A stretch of DNA of 64,000 bases from Thermoplasmatota archaeon (GCA_029258955.1 JAPDJT010000001.1:1-64000), one strand, 5' to 3'; shown: positions 8,739 to 19,453, counted from the stretch's first letter. Notes: generated by a model from the sequence alone, not told the origin. Numbers and translations are program-made.

Positions 8739-10027
8739 CTTAAATATTCTTTTATTTCATCTCTTGCAGATTCTCTTTTTTCCTTCAAATTTTCCAAGAA
8801 TTCTTTTATTAGCTGATACGCATATTTTTTACATTCTCCACATAACATTTCTCCTTTCTTACATTTATTTTTTATCTCTAAAAGCTCTTTATCACTTTCA
8901 ACAATTCCATAAGTAAACAGTTCGTAAATCATGCATTCTTCTGGCTTTCCCCCATATTTTCTTTGCTCTTCTGCCGTTACTCTACCTCCTGTTTTTGCTG
9001 TCCATATTTTCTTTTTAATTTCTTGTGGCTCATCTGTTAGAAATAAAGCATATTGTGGTCTACTGCTTGACATTTTATTTCCATCTAATCCAGAGATGAA
9101 TCTGTGGTAAGTTGAAGATGGTAAAATAAAAGCGTATTCATTATAGTTCCTTTCTATTTTAGCAAGCTCAAAGTCAAGCTTGTAAATGTTATCAACTTCA
9201 GCATAAATTGCCTTATAATCATCTTTTCTTTCCAAAATTTTACCTACCCCAGCTACAGCTTCTTCTGCCTTATCAAGCAATTCTTTCACATTTTCACCAA
9301 CTTTAACAAAAATTCCTACTTTTCCATTTTGAGGAACTATACTATAAAGGCGATGTGCATCTGCAATATCTCTGCAAAATCTTATATGAGGGTCTTGATC
9401 TACACCAACAGGAACAAGCGTAGGGCGCAAACTTCCATATTTTTCAAGTTGTACATGCAATATATCTCCAATTTGTATAAAGGGCGCAAATACATGACTC
9501 ATGTTTGTTGAACCTTGAAAACCATAAATTGCATTTACTTGTGATAAATTTGCTTTCTTTGCCAGTATATAAGCCAAATCTTTTACATCTTCATTTTTTG
9601 ATTGAAAATATATTCTACATGGTTTTAAGCCAAGGGCAATATAATTCAAAATGTATTCTTCAATTGCAATTTTTTCAGCTTCTTTTAAAGAATATCCTCT
9701 TGTGGCATATGCCTCTATATCTGCAACAGCTATATTTATATCTGCTCCTAAACTCTGATAATATATAACTTGATCTATCACTATTTTATGTCCAAAATGC
9801 ATTTTGCCAGATGGCATTAAACCAGTTAAAATTGCCCATTTTTCCTTTTTCTTTATTGCTTCTTTTATTCTTTCAAAATCTCTGTGTCCAAAAACTATGT
9901 TTCTTCTAAAGAAAAAAGGAGGGTTTGGAAAATCTTTCCATAGCTCATCGCTAAACTTTTCTATTCCAAAGTTTTCAAATAACTTTTCATATTCATATTT
10001 CTGGTTCCCCCATGGGTCAATAATCAT
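8735..10027 (-). CDS. trpS: Tryptophanyl-tRNA synthetase, archaeal type
   Basis: A 430-residue class Ic synthetase that charges tRNA-Trp with tryptophan using ATP. The HIGH-type motif reads PSGKMHFGHK (~residues 74-83) and the KMSKS-type loop is KMSSS (~320). The archaeal/eukaryotic-type N-terminus (IIDPWG), the segment VPVGVDQDPHIRFCRDIA and the C-terminal CKKGEMLCGECK element are all typical of archaeal TrpRS. Length is complete. An AT-rich TATA-like run around 10045-10060 precedes the start. It is convergent with the Hsp20 gene. Confidence 0.95.
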   Translation of the reverse strand: MIIDPWGNQKYEYEKLFENFGIEKFSDELWKDFPNPPFFFRRNIVFGHRDFERIKEAIKKKEKWAILTGLMPSGKMHFGHKIVIDQVIYYQSLGADINIAVADIEAYATRGYSLKEAEKIAIEEYILNYIALGLKPCRIYFQSKNEDVKDLAYILAKKANLSQVNAIYGFQGSTNMSHVFAPFIQIGDILHVQLEKYGSLRPTLVPVGVDQDPHIRFCRDIADAHRLYSIVPQNGKVGIFVKVGENVKELLDKAEEAVAGVGKILERKDDYKAIYAEVDNIYKLDFELAKIERNYNEYAFILPSSTYHRFISGLDGNKMSSSRPQYALFLTDEPQEIKKKIWTAKTGGRVTAEEQRKYGGKPEECMIYELFTYGIVESDKELLEIKNKCKKGEMLCGECKKYAYQLIKEFLENLKEKRESARDEIKEYLS

Positions 10028-10070
10028 TATTTCGGATATTTTTCCTATTAATTAATTTTATTGATTTATA

Positions 10071-10135
10071 AATGAAAAGACATTATCATCGGCTCATTGC
10101 AAAGAAGATTTTCATAGTGATTCCATTTCATTATT
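10071..10135 (-). repeat. Dispersed intergenic inverted repeat, copy 1
   Basis: Reads AATGAAAAGACATTATCATC, then GGCTCATTGC and CCATTTCATTATTT. It is a degenerate copy in reverse orientation of the ~75-bp family best seen at 38112-38190. Confidence 0.4.
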
Positions 10136-10230
10136 TAATTGCAACTCAAAGAAAAATGGGATCTATGATCAATATTCTTTTCTAGATTTTTCAATTTGCC
10201 CAAAACAAATGTTTTTCGATTGTTAAACAT

Positions 10231-10240
10231 AAATTTAAAT
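10231..10240 (+). promoter_or_regulatory. TATA box of C25 peptidase gene
   Basis: AAATTTAAAT, about 20-25 nt upstream of the ATG at 10255, fitting a leaderless transcript. Confidence 0.45.
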
Positions 10241-10254
10241 TGTTTTATTAAATT

Positions 10255-12372
10255 ATGAACATGAAAAAGTTAATCTGCATTATGTTGGTAGCTTTTTTAT
10301 TTATGCCAGCTTTTTCAGCTGAAGAAAAAGCAGTAAAAATGCAATTTATCTACCACTTTGAGAACATAAAATTGGAAAAGAATGATAAAGGCTATATTGT
10401 AAAAATTAATGGTTGTCAGCAACATGAAATAAATGGCTATATAATCCCTGTAAAGCCATTGCACATTTTAATACCATATGGAAAAGATGTTAAAGAAATA
10501 AGAGTTAGTGGTGATGAACATTTCTTAGGATTTTACAATTTAAAGAGGGAGAAGCCATTATACATTGGCAATACAAAGCTTCTGCCAAAAATTGGAGAAG
10601 CAATTAAAAAGAAATATGAATATGTTGGTGTATATGGGCTTAGGGGGTACAAAATTTTAGTTATGAAGTTGATTCCTGTGGAATACAAAAATGGGATGCT
10701 ATTTTACTATGATAAAATAAAAGTTGAAATTGAATTAAAGGATGGAAAAGTAAATGGTTTATATAGAGGGCTTGAAAAAGATAAAGAATGGGTGAAGAGA
10801 TATGTAGATAACAAATGGGTTCTTGATACATATCCAGTAAAAAGCTATGATAGAAAATATGATTATTTGATAATTACAGCTGAAAAATTTGTAGATGCAT
10901 TTAAACCATTTGCAGAATACAAAGAATCAAAGCAGATAAAAACTAAAATTGTAAGTGTGGAGGAGATTATCAGCAATTCTTCTTTCTGGAATTCCACAGA
11001 TTTGTTTAATGATACACAAGCCAAAATAAGAAGATTTATAAGATGGGCTTACTTAAATTGGGGTATAGATTATGTTTTACTTGGAGGAGATGGGGATGTA
11101 ATGAATAAAAGTAGCAACATAATTCCTCCTCGCTATCTATATGCAACTTGCGTTGGCTTGCCATTAGGCGAGACTCAAGAAGTTTTAGAAGGATATATTC
11201 CTTCTGATGTATATTATGCTTGTTTAGATGGGAATTTCAATACAGATATGGATAATAAATGGGGAGAAAATGCAACTGGAAATGATATTAGCGATGAAGA
11301 TGAGGCAGATTTGTTTGCAGAAGTATGGGTGGGAAGGGCATGTGTTGATAAAGTAAAAGAAATTGAAAATTTCATTCATAAAACAGAGGCTTATGAGCAA
11401 ACAAATGATAGCTATATAATTCAAATTCTTTTGCTCGGGGAATATTTAGGTTTTGGAGGAGAAGCAGAATGGGGAGGAAATCATAAAGATAGAATAAAGC
11501 CTTACATACCTTCAATTTACAACATAACAACATTATATGATAGAGAAAATCGTTGGGAAAAAGAGGAACTTATAGCTTTGTTGAATAAAGGAATCCATGT
11601 AGTGAATCATGATGGTCATGGATGGACAACATATGCATTGAAAATGGTAAATAGTGATTTAAAAGCATTGAAGAATACAAAATATTTCTTCTTATATTCC
11701 CAAACTTGTTTAGCTGGTTCTTTTGACAATTGGTATCCTGAAGATAGATACTATGAAGATGATTGTTTTGCTGAGCATTTGGCATTCGATGAACATGGTG
11801 CATTTGCCTGCATAATGAATTCCAGATATGGGCTTGGAAGAGAGAATAGTACTGATTCTCCAGGACAAAGATATGATGAATCTTTCTTTAAAGCTGTTTT
11901 CCAAGAAAATATAAGAGAGCTTGGCAGAGCAAATCATTATTCTAAGGAGGATAATGTTTGGAGAATAAATGAAAATGGAATGAGATGGGTATATTATGAA
12001 ACAAATCTATTTGGGGATCCACAAGTAGCTTTAAAAGAACCTTATGAAAAAGTAAATATAAGTATTGATTTGCAAAAGCCGTTGAATGGAATTTATATAC
12101 TCGATTATGGTCCAATTTTTCCGACTTTATCATCAACAATAATTATTGGAGATATTACAATAAAAGCAAATGTAACAACAGAACCAGCAGGAAAATTACA
12201 AAAAGTGAATTTGTTCATTGACGATATATTGAAGGCTTCTTTTGAAACAGGAAACATAGAGTGGAAATGGGAAGAAAAAGCTTTTGGAGAATATAAAATA
12301 TGCATAGAAGCAATTGCAAGAAATGGAAAAGTAGAAAGGGCGGAGAAGGCTGTTTATATCTTTAACTTTTAG
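10255..12372 (+). CDS. Secreted C25 (gingipain-like) cysteine peptidase
   Basis: 705 residues with a signal peptide ([20 protein letters not shown], cut near FSA). The peptidase C25 core spans about residues 200-580, starting [20 protein letters not shown]. The catalytic dyad is visible as His455 in NHDGHGW and Cys485 in [10 protein letters not shown]. The last ~100 residues form a beta-rich Ig-like module ([16 protein letters not shown]). The family comprises extracellular endopeptidases, so degradation of environmental protein is the likely role. It lacks a recognisable C-terminal anchor. It overlaps the convergent slipin gene by 11 bp. One of three C25 genes in the window and the most divergent of them. 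Confidence 0.85.
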   Translation: MNMKKLICIMLVAFLFMPAFSAEEKAVKMQFIYHFENIKLEKNDKGYIVKINGCQQHEINGYIIPVKPLHILIPYGKDVKEIRVSGDEHFLGFYNLKREKPLYIGNTKLLPKIGEAIKKKYEYVGVYGLRGYKILVMKLIPVEYKNGMLFYYDKIKVEIELKDGKVNGLYRGLEKDKEWVKRYVDNKWVLDTYPVKSYDRKYDYLIITAEKFVDAFKPFAEYKESKQIKTKIVSVEEIISNSSFWNSTDLFNDTQAKIRRFIRWAYLNWGIDYVLLGGDGDVMNKSSNIIPPRYLYATCVGLPLGETQEVLEGYIPSDVYYACLDGNFNTDMDNKWGENATGNDISDEDEADLFAEVWVGRACVDKVKEIENFIHKTEAYEQTNDSYIIQILLLGEYLGFGGEAEWGGNHKDRIKPYIPSIYNITTLYDRENRWEKEELIALLNKGIHVVNHDGHGWTTYALKMVNSDLKALKNTKYFFLYSQTCLAGSFDNWYPEDRYYEDDCFAEHLAFDEHGAFACIMNSRYGLGRENSTDSPGQRYDESFFKAVFQENIRELGRANHYSKEDNVWRINENGMRWVYYETNLFGDPQVALKEPYEKVNISIDLQKPLNGIYILDYGPIFPTLSSTIIIGDITIKANVTTEPAGKLQKVNLFIDDILKASFETGNIEWKWEEKAFGEYKICIEAIARNGKVERAEKAVYIFNF

Positions 12373-13129
12373 CTTTCTTTTCTTCCTTTTCTTTTAGGAA
12401 TGGTTTTATGAATTCTAATGGGAATGGAAAGAATATTTTTGTTGTTCCTTCTGCTGACATCTCTGCCAATGTTTGTAAAGTTCTTAGTTGCAAAGCTGCA
12501 GGCTCACTTGCTATAATTTTTGCAGCTTTTGTTAGTTTTTCAGCAGCTTGTAGCTCTCCTTCTGCTGCTATTATTCTGCTCCTCCTTTCTCTTTCTGCTT
12601 CTGCTGCTCTCGCCATAGCGCGCTGCATTCCTTCCGGAATCTCAACATCTTTTATCTCTACAGCTGTAACTTTTACTCCCCATGCATCTGTTGCCTCATC
12701 CAATATAGTTTGCAATCTCTGATTTATTTTCTCTCTTTCCTTGAGCAGTTCATCTAATTCTACTTGTCCAATAATGCTCCTTAGTGTTGTTTGAGCCATT
12801 TGGCTTGTTGCAACCATATAATTTTGTATCTTAACAACTGCATCTTCTGGATTCATAACGCGAAAATAAACTACAGCATTTACTTTTACAGGAACATTGT
12901 CGGCAGTTATCGCTTCTTGAACAGGCACATCCATTACATGCTCTCTCAAATCAACTTTCACCATCTTATCAAACATTGGTATTATGAAAAACAAGCCAGG
13001 TCCTTTAGCTCCTACAAGTCTTCCAAGCCTGAATATTACGCCTCTTTCATATTCCCTTACAATTTTTATTGCAGATGCAAGTATTATGATAAGCAAAAAT
13101 ATTATCAGTATAGCCAATTCAAGCAACAT
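12362..13129 (-). CDS. Slipin/stomatin-like SPFH membrane protein
   Basis: 255 residues: one N-terminal membrane helix ([20 protein letters not shown]) followed by a prohibitin-homology (SPFH) domain with [20 protein letters not shown] and [20 protein letters not shown], then a charged Ala/Glu-rich helical region ([20 protein letters not shown]) typical of slipins. These proteins form membrane scaffolds and usually pair with an NfeD-type protease; no NfeD is next to it here. Length and motif order are complete. An unrelated membrane-protein gene is divergent upstream. Confidence 0.93.
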   Translation of the reverse strand: MLLELAILIIFLLIIILASAIKIVREYERGVIFRLGRLVGAKGPGLFFIIPMFDKMVKVDLREHVMDVPVQEAITADNVPVKVNAVVYFRVMNPEDAVVKIQNYMVATSQMAQTTLRSIIGQVELDELLKEREKINQRLQTILDEATDAWGVKVTAVEIKDVEIPEGMQRAMARAAEAERERRSRIIAAEGELQAAEKLTKAAKIIASEPAALQLRTLQTLAEMSAEGTTKIFFPFPLEFIKPFLKEKEEKKAKS

Positions 13130-13184
13130 AATGATATAACCTGAGGCAATATAAATAAATAATTGACGGAGGAATTCTTGAAAA

Positions 13185-13256
13185 AAATGAAAGAGCTTTG
13201 TTATAGTAATTTTTCTTCATGCAACAACAGCAATGGCAACCATTTCTTCGTTTATT
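13185..13256 (+). repeat. Dispersed intergenic inverted repeat, copy 2
   Basis: Begins AAATGAAAGAGCTTTGTTAT and ends AATGGCAACCATTTCTTCG then TTTATT. It lies in the gap between the slipin and the 13301 membrane protein, with its arms complementary to each other as in the other copies. Confidence 0.6.
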
Positions 13257-13300
13257 CAAAAATTATTTTATTCATAGACTATTTTTAAAGAGACAATTAA

Positions 13301-13888
13301 ATGAAGGTAAAAGGCGGAAGAAAAAGATTTGCAATCTTCATCTTAATTATGTGGATTCCTTTTCTTCCTTTCATAATTCTTGATAAAGAATTGCTCATGG
13401 AAACGAAAATCTTCATCTTGGTTGCTAATCTCATTGGATGGAGTCTATTTATTTTCATCTTTATTGAGAAGGAGCCATTAAAAGGAAATGAAGCAGGAGA
13501 AAGAGTAATGCGGTTCTTGGAGAATCAAAAATTAATTTTAATTTCCTTTATAACCGCAGTTATAGCTACTGTTGTACTTTCATTTTATGAATTAATTTTT
13601 ATCATCATTTTTCTTTACATATTTACAATTTCTTTTGCTGGGGTTATTCTTTCAAATCTCTTCTTTCCATTGGAATATGTATTTTCTGTTTTTCCATACT
13701 CAAAAATAACTTCTCAAAATTTCCTAAAAATATTACCTATCTTATACATTTTATCAGCCATATTAGCATTATTAGCATTTGAGTTTGTAACATTTTTGCT
13801 TTTTATCTTATATATTTTTCTATGCATAAATGTTGGTTTGTATGTAATCGCTAGAATTCGCACAAAATATCTATATCAAAAATTTTAA
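13301..13888 (+). CDS. Unrecognised six-helix membrane protein
   Basis: 195 residues with about six hydrophobic segments (~8-26, 35-53, 78-97, 99-125, 140-160, 163-185) and a basic N-terminus (MKVKGGRKR). No family motif was recognised. A TATA-like ATTTTTAAAG lies 10-20 nt upstream, consistent with a start at 13301. It lies immediately before the beta-helix gene array in the same direction (16-nt gap), so it could be co-transcribed with it. A role in exporting or anchoring those proteins is possible but unsupported. Confidence 0.6.
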   Translation: MKVKGGRKRFAIFILIMWIPFLPFIILDKELLMETKIFILVANLIGWSLFIFIFIEKEPLKGNEAGERVMRFLENQKLILISFITAVIATVVLSFYELIFIIIFLYIFTISFAGVILSNLFFPLEYVFSVFPYSKITSQNFLKILPILYILSAILALLAFEFVTFLLFILYIFLCINVGLYVIARIRTKYLYQKF

Positions 13889-13904
13889 ATTCAACATCCA
13901 TTTT

Positions 13905-15149
13905 ATGAATGTTATGAAAAAAATCGTTGCAATAGGAACTATATTTATTCTTGTATTTTCGATGTTTCCCACAGGAAGTAATAAAATTACTTTAAACAAT
14001 GGTGGAAGAACATTATATGTTGGTGGAGATGGCCCAAACAACTACACAAAAATACAGGATGCCATCAATGATGCTATGGATGGAAATACAATTTTTGTAT
14101 ATGATGATTCTTCACCATATTATGAAAATTTGGTTATTGATAAATCTATTAAACTCATAGGAGAAAACAAGGAAACAACTATAATAGATGGAGAGAAAAA
14201 GGGAAATGTTATTTATGTATGTGGAAATGGAGTGCACATAAGCAATTTCACTATTCAGCATGGTGGGGGAGGATGGCCTGGTGCAGGCATATTTATCTAC
14301 TCAAGTGATAATGTAATTTCTAATAATATCATAAGAAATAACGGAAAGGGCATTATCATAATGGATTTGGTATCTAAGCACAATAAGATATGTAAAAATA
14401 CAGTTGTTAATAATACAGAGATGGGGATAGATCTCTTTAATGCAGATGGTAATATTATTAAGGAAAATAGTGTGCTATGCAATGGTGGCGATGGGATAAC
14501 AATTGCTGATGCTGGATCCAACACAATTGAAAAGAATGTCTTATCAGATACAATTTATCTGGGAAGAGCATACAGAAATATTGTAGAAGATAATTCTTTT
14601 AGCGAAGGAGGGATAAGAATTTGGCATTCCTCTGGCAATAAACTTCTAAATAATACGATAAATGGGAAACCAATTGTGTATTTGGAAGGTAAAACAGATG
14701 TGGAAATAGATGAAGGTGCACAAGTTATACTTGTAAAGTGCAAAAGAATTACAATAAAAAATTTGAATATCTCAAACACATGCTGTGCCATCCATCTTTC
14801 ATTTTGCAATGAATGCACTGTTGAAGAGAATATTCTGGAAAGAAATTCCTACGGTATCGAAATGTATTCGTGCAAAAGAAATCTCCTAAGGAGAAATACT
14901 CTCAAGAATAATGGGTTAGGTATATGGCTCGAGATGGACTCTAACATGAATAAAATATTCGATAACAATTTTATAGAAAACAATATACATGCAACTTTTT
15001 CCATCTCTCTCCACAATTTGTGGCTTCGCAACTACTGGGATAACTGGAAATTGCCTTTGCCAAAACCCGTTTTTGGTTTCGTTTATGGTTTTCCATGGAT
15101 TCAACTTGACTGGATGCCTCGTTTATCCCCATATGGAGGTGAAGAATGA
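13905..15149 (+). CDS. Secreted parallel beta-helix protein, array gene 1
   Basis: 414 residues with a signal peptide (MNVMKKIVAIGTIFILVFSM). After the leader comes the array's header motif TLYVGGDGPNNYTKIQDAIN, followed by SSPYYENLVIDKSIKLIGEN, a NosD/pectin-lyase-like first coil. Many Asn-rich parallel beta-helix (PbH1) coils follow, for example NVISNNIIRNNGKGIIIM. It closes with the signature LRNYWDNWKLPLPKP and, near the end, IQLDWMPRLSPYGGEE, shared with genes 3 and 4. Likely extracellular carbohydrate-binding, carbohydrate-cleaving or structural; no catalytic residues could be assigned. The stop overlaps the next start (ATGA). Confidence 0.8.
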   Translation: MNVMKKIVAIGTIFILVFSMFPTGSNKITLNNGGRTLYVGGDGPNNYTKIQDAINDAMDGNTIFVYDDSSPYYENLVIDKSIKLIGENKETTIIDGEKKGNVIYVCGNGVHISNFTIQHGGGGWPGAGIFIYSSDNVISNNIIRNNGKGIIIMDLVSKHNKICKNTVVNNTEMGIDLFNADGNIIKENSVLCNGGDGITIADAGSNTIEKNVLSDTIYLGRAYRNIVEDNSFSEGGIRIWHSSGNKLLNNTINGKPIVYLEGKTDVEIDEGAQVILVKCKRITIKNLNISNTCCAIHLSFCNECTVEENILERNSYGIEMYSCKRNLLRRNTLKNNGLGIWLEMDSNMNKIFDNNFIENNIHATFSISLHNLWLRNYWDNWKLPLPKPVFGFVYGFPWIQLDWMPRLSPYGGEE

Positions 15150-16291
15150 AAAAAGTAGTCATTGTTGGGATTGTTTATATGCTTTTTATACCAGCAATGG
15201 CAATTAATGAAAATATAAATCATGCATCCTTTATCACTGATGGAAAAACGTTGTATGTAGGTGGCTCTGGTCCAAATAACTACACAAAAATACAAGATGC
15301 AATTGATGATGCAAGCGATGGAGATACCATAATGGTGTATCCTGGAGCTTACAAAGAAAACATAGTTGTTCATAAAAGTTTAACAATAAGGGGAGCAAAG
15401 AAAAACGAAAAGCCAGTAATTGAGCCAGAAAATGAAAACAGGAGTGTTGTATATATAATTGCAGAAAAATGCAGGATAGAAAACTTTGTAATTAGAGGAA
15501 GAATATATGTGATCTCCTATGGACATTCAATAATAAACAATATATTTGAAGGAGATGGGGGAGGAATAACCTCTCCAAATACTGTAGAAGATACAATAGC
15601 CCATAATATTTTCAGAGGGAATGGGTACAGTGGTATAGATTTAGATGATTCTTATATAATGAAAATTTATAACAATACTTTCTCGGGCGATTATTACACG
15701 GGAATATATTTATCTGATTGTGGCAATCTGAATATTTTCAACAATACTTTCCATTCGATGAGCAAAGGAATATTTGGAGGAAGTGTATATGAACTCAAGA
15801 TATATTCAAATGAATTTTATAACTTAAAAGAAGATGGTATTCATATTTCTCCTTCAGCTTCCTACAATGAAATATTTCAGAACAAGATTTTTGAATGTAA
15901 ATGCGGAATATCTTTTGCGGGAAGAGGAGATAACATTTTTCATAATGAAATCTATAACAATTCTCTTGGTATATGGATTAATGGTGGGGGAGTGAGAGTG
16001 TTTGAGAATAATATCACTAATAATAAAGTTGGAATTAATTTATACAATGTTTATCCATTTTATGGAGGAGCTACACTCATATTTCATAACAATTTTATTG
16101 CCAATGAAAAGCAGGCAACCTTTGTAGATGCTTATTTGAATATATGGTTTAACAATTATTGGAGCGATTGGCATGTTCCTCTTCTAAAAATAATTTTCGG
16201 CACACGTTGCACTCTTTTGCTTATTTGTTATCCATGGATTCAATTTGATTTAATGCCTTCATTAAAACCGATAGAGTGGTGGAGAAAATGA
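15146..16291 (+). CDS. Secreted parallel beta-helix protein, array gene 2
   Basis: 381 residues. A signal peptide (MKKVVIVGIVYMLFIPAMAI) precedes the header TLYVGGSGPNNYTKIQDAID and ASDGDTIMVYPGAYKENIVV, then PbH1 coils (NIFNNTFHSMSKGIFGG, FHNEIYNNSLGIWING). The C-terminal signature is a variant: NNYWSDWHVPLLKIIFG and, near the end, PWIQFDLMPSLKP. Translation is coupled to gene 1 by ATGA overlap, and the 3' end overlaps gene 3 by 16 bp. Function unknown; cell-surface or secreted by its leader. Confidence 0.78.
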   Translation: MKKVVIVGIVYMLFIPAMAINENINHASFITDGKTLYVGGSGPNNYTKIQDAIDDASDGDTIMVYPGAYKENIVVHKSLTIRGAKKNEKPVIEPENENRSVVYIIAEKCRIENFVIRGRIYVISYGHSIINNIFEGDGGGITSPNTVEDTIAHNIFRGNGYSGIDLDDSYIMKIYNNTFSGDYYTGIYLSDCGNLNIFNNTFHSMSKGIFGGSVYELKIYSNEFYNLKEDGIHISPSASYNEIFQNKIFECKCGISFAGRGDNIFHNEIYNNSLGIWINGGGVRVFENNITNNKVGINLYNVYPFYGGATLIFHNNFIANEKQATFVDAYLNIWFNNYWSDWHVPLLKIIFGTRCTLLLICYPWIQFDLMPSLKPIEWWRK

Positions 16292-17307
16292 ATAGAATGG
16301 TTATAATCTTGGTAATGCTATTAATTTTGATACCAATTGATAATAATGCAATTGATTCCATCGTGGAAGAAAAAAGCGATGTTCATCACGGAAAAACACT
16401 ATATGTAGGTGGCTCTGGCCCAAACAACTACACAAAAATACAAGATGCTATTGACAATGCTAATGATGGAGATACTGTATTTGTTTACTGCGGAATTTAT
16501 CATGAAAACATTTTTGTAAATAAAAGCATAGATATTGTTGGCGAATACAGATACAGAACTATTATAATTGCAGCACACGATAGAGATATAATAAATGTTA
16601 CTGCTTGTAATGTAAATATATCTAGATTTACAATAGTGGGCGAGGGCATTAAATGGCCCTGTGCTGGAATAAAACTATTTAAAACCAATGATGTTAGTAT
16701 ATCATATTGTGATATTTATTTTTCTCCGATCGGTGTCTATGTGTATGAATCCAATATGAACAGAGTAGAAAATTGCGACATTGGCAAAAATTCATGTGGT
16801 ATAATGCTCAATTTTTCAGAAGAAAATTCATTTGTTGGTTGTGAAATTCATCATAGTCTTGAAGAAGGGTGTTATTTGTCGGCATCCAACAGAAATATAC
16901 TGAGTGATTGCAAGATCTATGAAAATGATATGGGAGTTAGTATCGTGGGCGTAAAAAACATTTTGTCCCGGTGTGATATAACCGATAATAAGATAGGAAT
17001 TAATATTATAGGATATTCAAATCAAGTCAAGAAATGCAATATTTGTAGAAATTTATGGGGCGTTGAGTTACTTGTGGCCTTTAAAAACATAATTGCAAAT
17101 AATAATTTCTGCAAAAACGAGTTAAATGCTTTCTTTGCAAACGCTGCCTTTAATATATGGCTCCGCAATTACTGGAGTAATTGGAGGCTTCCTTTACCAA
17201 AGCCTATATTTGGTTTTCTTGTATGGTCTTTTATGGAAATTGCCATTCCGTGGCTAAACTTTGACTGGATGCCTCGTGTAATGCCGTATGGAGATGAGGA
17301 AAGATGA
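16276..17307 (+). CDS. Secreted parallel beta-helix protein, array gene 3
   Basis: 343 residues. The leader MNRMVIILVMLLILIPI becomes the true N-terminus if the internal ATG at 16288 is used, which also sits as ATGA on the gene 2 stop; 16276 is the longest frame. The header TLYVGGSGPNNYTKIQDAID is followed by DGDTVFVYCGIYHENIFVNK, then PbH1 coils unusually rich in Cys (CDIYFS, CDIGKNSCGIM, CKIYEND). The C-terminal signature LRNYWSNWRLPLPKPIFGF is clear. Paralogue of its neighbours. Confidence 0.78.
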   Translation: MVEKMNRMVIILVMLLILIPIDNNAIDSIVEEKSDVHHGKTLYVGGSGPNNYTKIQDAIDNANDGDTVFVYCGIYHENIFVNKSIDIVGEYRYRTIIIAAHDRDIINVTACNVNISRFTIVGEGIKWPCAGIKLFKTNDVSISYCDIYFSPIGVYVYESNMNRVENCDIGKNSCGIMLNFSEENSFVGCEIHHSLEEGCYLSASNRNILSDCKIYENDMGVSIVGVKNILSRCDITDNKIGINIIGYSNQVKKCNICRNLWGVELLVAFKNIIANNNFCKNELNAFFANAAFNIWLRNYWSNWRLPLPKPIFGFLVWSFMEIAIPWLNFDWMPRVMPYGDEER

Positions 17308-18059
17308 GCAGAGTTGCAGCAGTTTTAATTATTATTTTGCTAATCGCGCCCGCAATTGCCAGTGAAAGAGTAAATTATGCTATCATGAAAAATGGGAATG
17401 GAAGAACATTATATGTTGGTGGAAGCGGCCCAGGAAATTATAGCAAGATACAGGATGCTATAGAGAATGCAAGCAATGGAGATACAATTTTTGTTTATTC
17501 TGGAACATATTATGAGAATGTTGTTATAAATAAGAGCATAGATTTAATTGGAGAAAATGCAAAGACAACAATAATAGATGGAATGAGGAGGAACAAAACA
17601 GTTTTCATTCTCATGAGCAATGTTTTGGTGTGTAATTTTACAATAAGGAATGGAACTGTTGGAATTGGTAATTCTAGGTTTTCATGCCATCTGGAAAAGA
17701 TAACAATAAAGAATAACATAGTGATCGATAATATTCAAGAAGGGATTTCTTTATGGCGATGCAATCATTGCATCATATATGGAAATACCGTTGTCAATGA
17801 CACATGGGGAATATGTTTATATGGCTCCTATTTTAATAGAATAATCAACAACAACCTTATGAAAAATGAAGAGAATGCCCATGTATATTATTGGGGAAAT
17901 TGGCCCTTGTTCTGGACAAACCGATTCCTAAGAAATTATTGGGATAACTGGCGCATTCCTATTCCAAAACCAATAGTAGCATTCTTTTATCCTATTTATC
18001 CATTAATTCAATTTGACTGGATTCCTCGTGTAATGCCATATGGAGGTGAGGAAAGATGA
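17304..18059 (+). CDS. Short secreted beta-helix protein, array gene 4
   Basis: 251 residues, the shortest member: a signal peptide, the header TLYVGGSGPGNYSKIQDAIE, SGTYYENVVINKSIDLIGEN, only a few PbH1 coils (CIIYGNTVVNDTWGICLYG), then the signature LRNYWDNWRIPIPKPIVAFF and IQFDWIPRVMPYGGEER. It shows the minimal architecture of the family (leader, header, short helix, C-terminal cap). It overlaps both neighbours by four bases (ATGA), so the whole block should be translated as a coupled unit. Confidence 0.78.
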   Translation: MSRVAAVLIIILLIAPAIASERVNYAIMKNGNGRTLYVGGSGPGNYSKIQDAIENASNGDTIFVYSGTYYENVVINKSIDLIGENAKTTIIDGMRRNKTVFILMSNVLVCNFTIRNGTVGIGNSRFSCHLEKITIKNNIVIDNIQEGISLWRCNHCIIYGNTVVNDTWGICLYGSYFNRIINNNLMKNEENAHVYYWGNWPLFWTNRFLRNYWDNWRIPIPKPIVAFFYPIYPLIQFDWIPRVMPYGGEER

Positions 18060-19453
18060 GAAAAATCGCAATAATAGTATCTGTCCTCCTTCTGATGTCA
18101 TTACAATCATTTTCATTGTCTTCTTCTAAAGTAAACAACTATACGCCCCACCATCCAATTTATATAAATGGAAATGATGATTTTACTCCAGAGAATGGTG
18201 TTGTAGGAGGAAATGGAACAAAAGAAAATCCTTATATTATCGAAGGATGGGAAATAAACGCTTCTGGAGAATGGCATGGAATTACTATTAAAAATACCAC
18301 AGCATATGCTGTCATCAGGAAATGTTATATTCACCACGCAGGATGTGCTATGCTCATTAACAATGCAAGCAATATAATTATTCAAAATTTATTTACAGAA
18401 TTTAACAATTTTGGCATTTCCATTATAATTTCAAAAAATGTCTACGTAGAGAATTGTTATACTGAATCCATTTACTTGAATACAGATGAAAATTGTTCTA
18501 TAGAAAATTGCCATATTCTACATTCTATCCAGATAATAGAAAGCGTGAAAAGCAACATAATAAATAATTTTATTGGAGAAGGTTTGCTAATTAAAGGATT
18601 AAAGCAAGAATATTTCTTCCACAATATTTTAAATAATACTGCCATCAATGGCTCCATTCTTTACTATGTTAATAAAAGCAATGTTAAGGTAAAAGAAAAT
18701 GCTTCCCAGATATTTATAATAGGGTGTAAAAACTTTGAGATAAGCATGAATTCCTCAAATGTATTGGTGGCAGTTGAAATGGCATATTCTTCTAACATTT
18801 CAATAATTAACTCAGGTTTTTATGGAAAAATGGCTTGGGCAAGCGTTTTTGGCATTAATTCTTCCAACATTTTTATATCCAATTCAAAGTTTAAAAATAA
18901 TGGCTGCTCAATTTTTTTCCATGCCATATCTAATTTTGAAATAAAAAATTCTTATTTTGCATTTTATGAAAGTGGAGTGGTTGCAGAATTAAGCAAAAAT
19001 GGAATTGTTAGAGACTGCGCATTTGAAAATGGAGAATTTGGCTTGGAATTTTATTTATGCAGAAATATTGCCATAAAGCATTGCAATATCCATGACAATG
19101 AATGCGTTGGAGCAATGGCTCAAGGAATAATTGGCTTTACCATATACAAATGCAATGTTTATAATAATGGCGATGATTGTGGAGGAGGAATAGGAGTAAG
19201 CCAAGGAATTTTTGTAAGAATAAATAGTAACAATATATTCAATAACTCATACTATGGCATATACGCAGATTTTTCAATTGTAAATGCCATACATAATTAT
19301 TATGGCTCATTTCTTGGACCAAGTAGAAATAGGACGCACCCATTAAGAGGAGACATAGTATATGGATTTGCCTCTGTAATAATAACATTTCCATGGAAAG
19401 TTTTTCCTGTTTTTACAAAAGCAGAATACTGCTTACAGAGGGTGAAAAAATGA
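18056..19453 (+). CDS. Secreted beta-helix protein, array gene 5 (different header)
   Basis: 465 residues with a signal peptide (MRKIAIIVSVLLLMSLQSFS). Instead of the TLYVGG header it has HHPIYINGNDDFTPENGVVG and GTKENPYIIEGWEI, the opening found in many archaeal NosD-like surface proteins, followed by many PbH1 coils (KHCNIHDNECVGAMAQGIIG). The end is a plain beta-helix close (NYYGSFLGPSRNRTHPLRGD), lacking the LRNYWDNW cap of genes 1, 3 and 4. It is coupled to both neighbours by ATGA overlaps. Function unknown. Confidence 0.78.
   Translation: MRKIAIIVSVLLLMSLQSFSLSSSKVNNYTPHHPIYINGNDDFTPENGVVGGNGTKENPYIIEGWEINASGEWHGITIKNTTAYAVIRKCYIHHAGCAMLINNASNIIIQNLFTEFNNFGISIIISKNVYVENCYTESIYLNTDENCSIENCHILHSIQIIESVKSNIINNFIGEGLLIKGLKQEYFFHNILNNTAINGSILYYVNKSNVKVKENASQIFIIGCKNFEISMNSSNVLVAVEMAYSSNISIINSGFYGKMAWASVFGINSSNIFISNSKFKNNGCSIFFHAISNFEIKNSYFAFYESGVVAELSKNGIVRDCAFENGEFGLEFYLCRNIAIKHCNIHDNECVGAMAQGIIGFTIYKCNVYNNGDDCGGGIGVSQGIFVRINSNNIFNNSYYGIYADFSIVNAIHNYYGSFLGPSRNRTHPLRGDIVYGFASVIITFPWKVFPVFTKAEYCLQRVKK

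Noticed and set aside
9329-10055. Plus-strand ORFs opposite trpS
   Set aside because: Antisense shadows of a complete TrpRS with both catalytic motifs.
19393-19452. Upstream ATG start for array gene 6
   Set aside because: It lies inside gene 5 and would put 19 unlikely residues in front of a normal signal peptide; ATG 19450 matches the array's coupling pattern.
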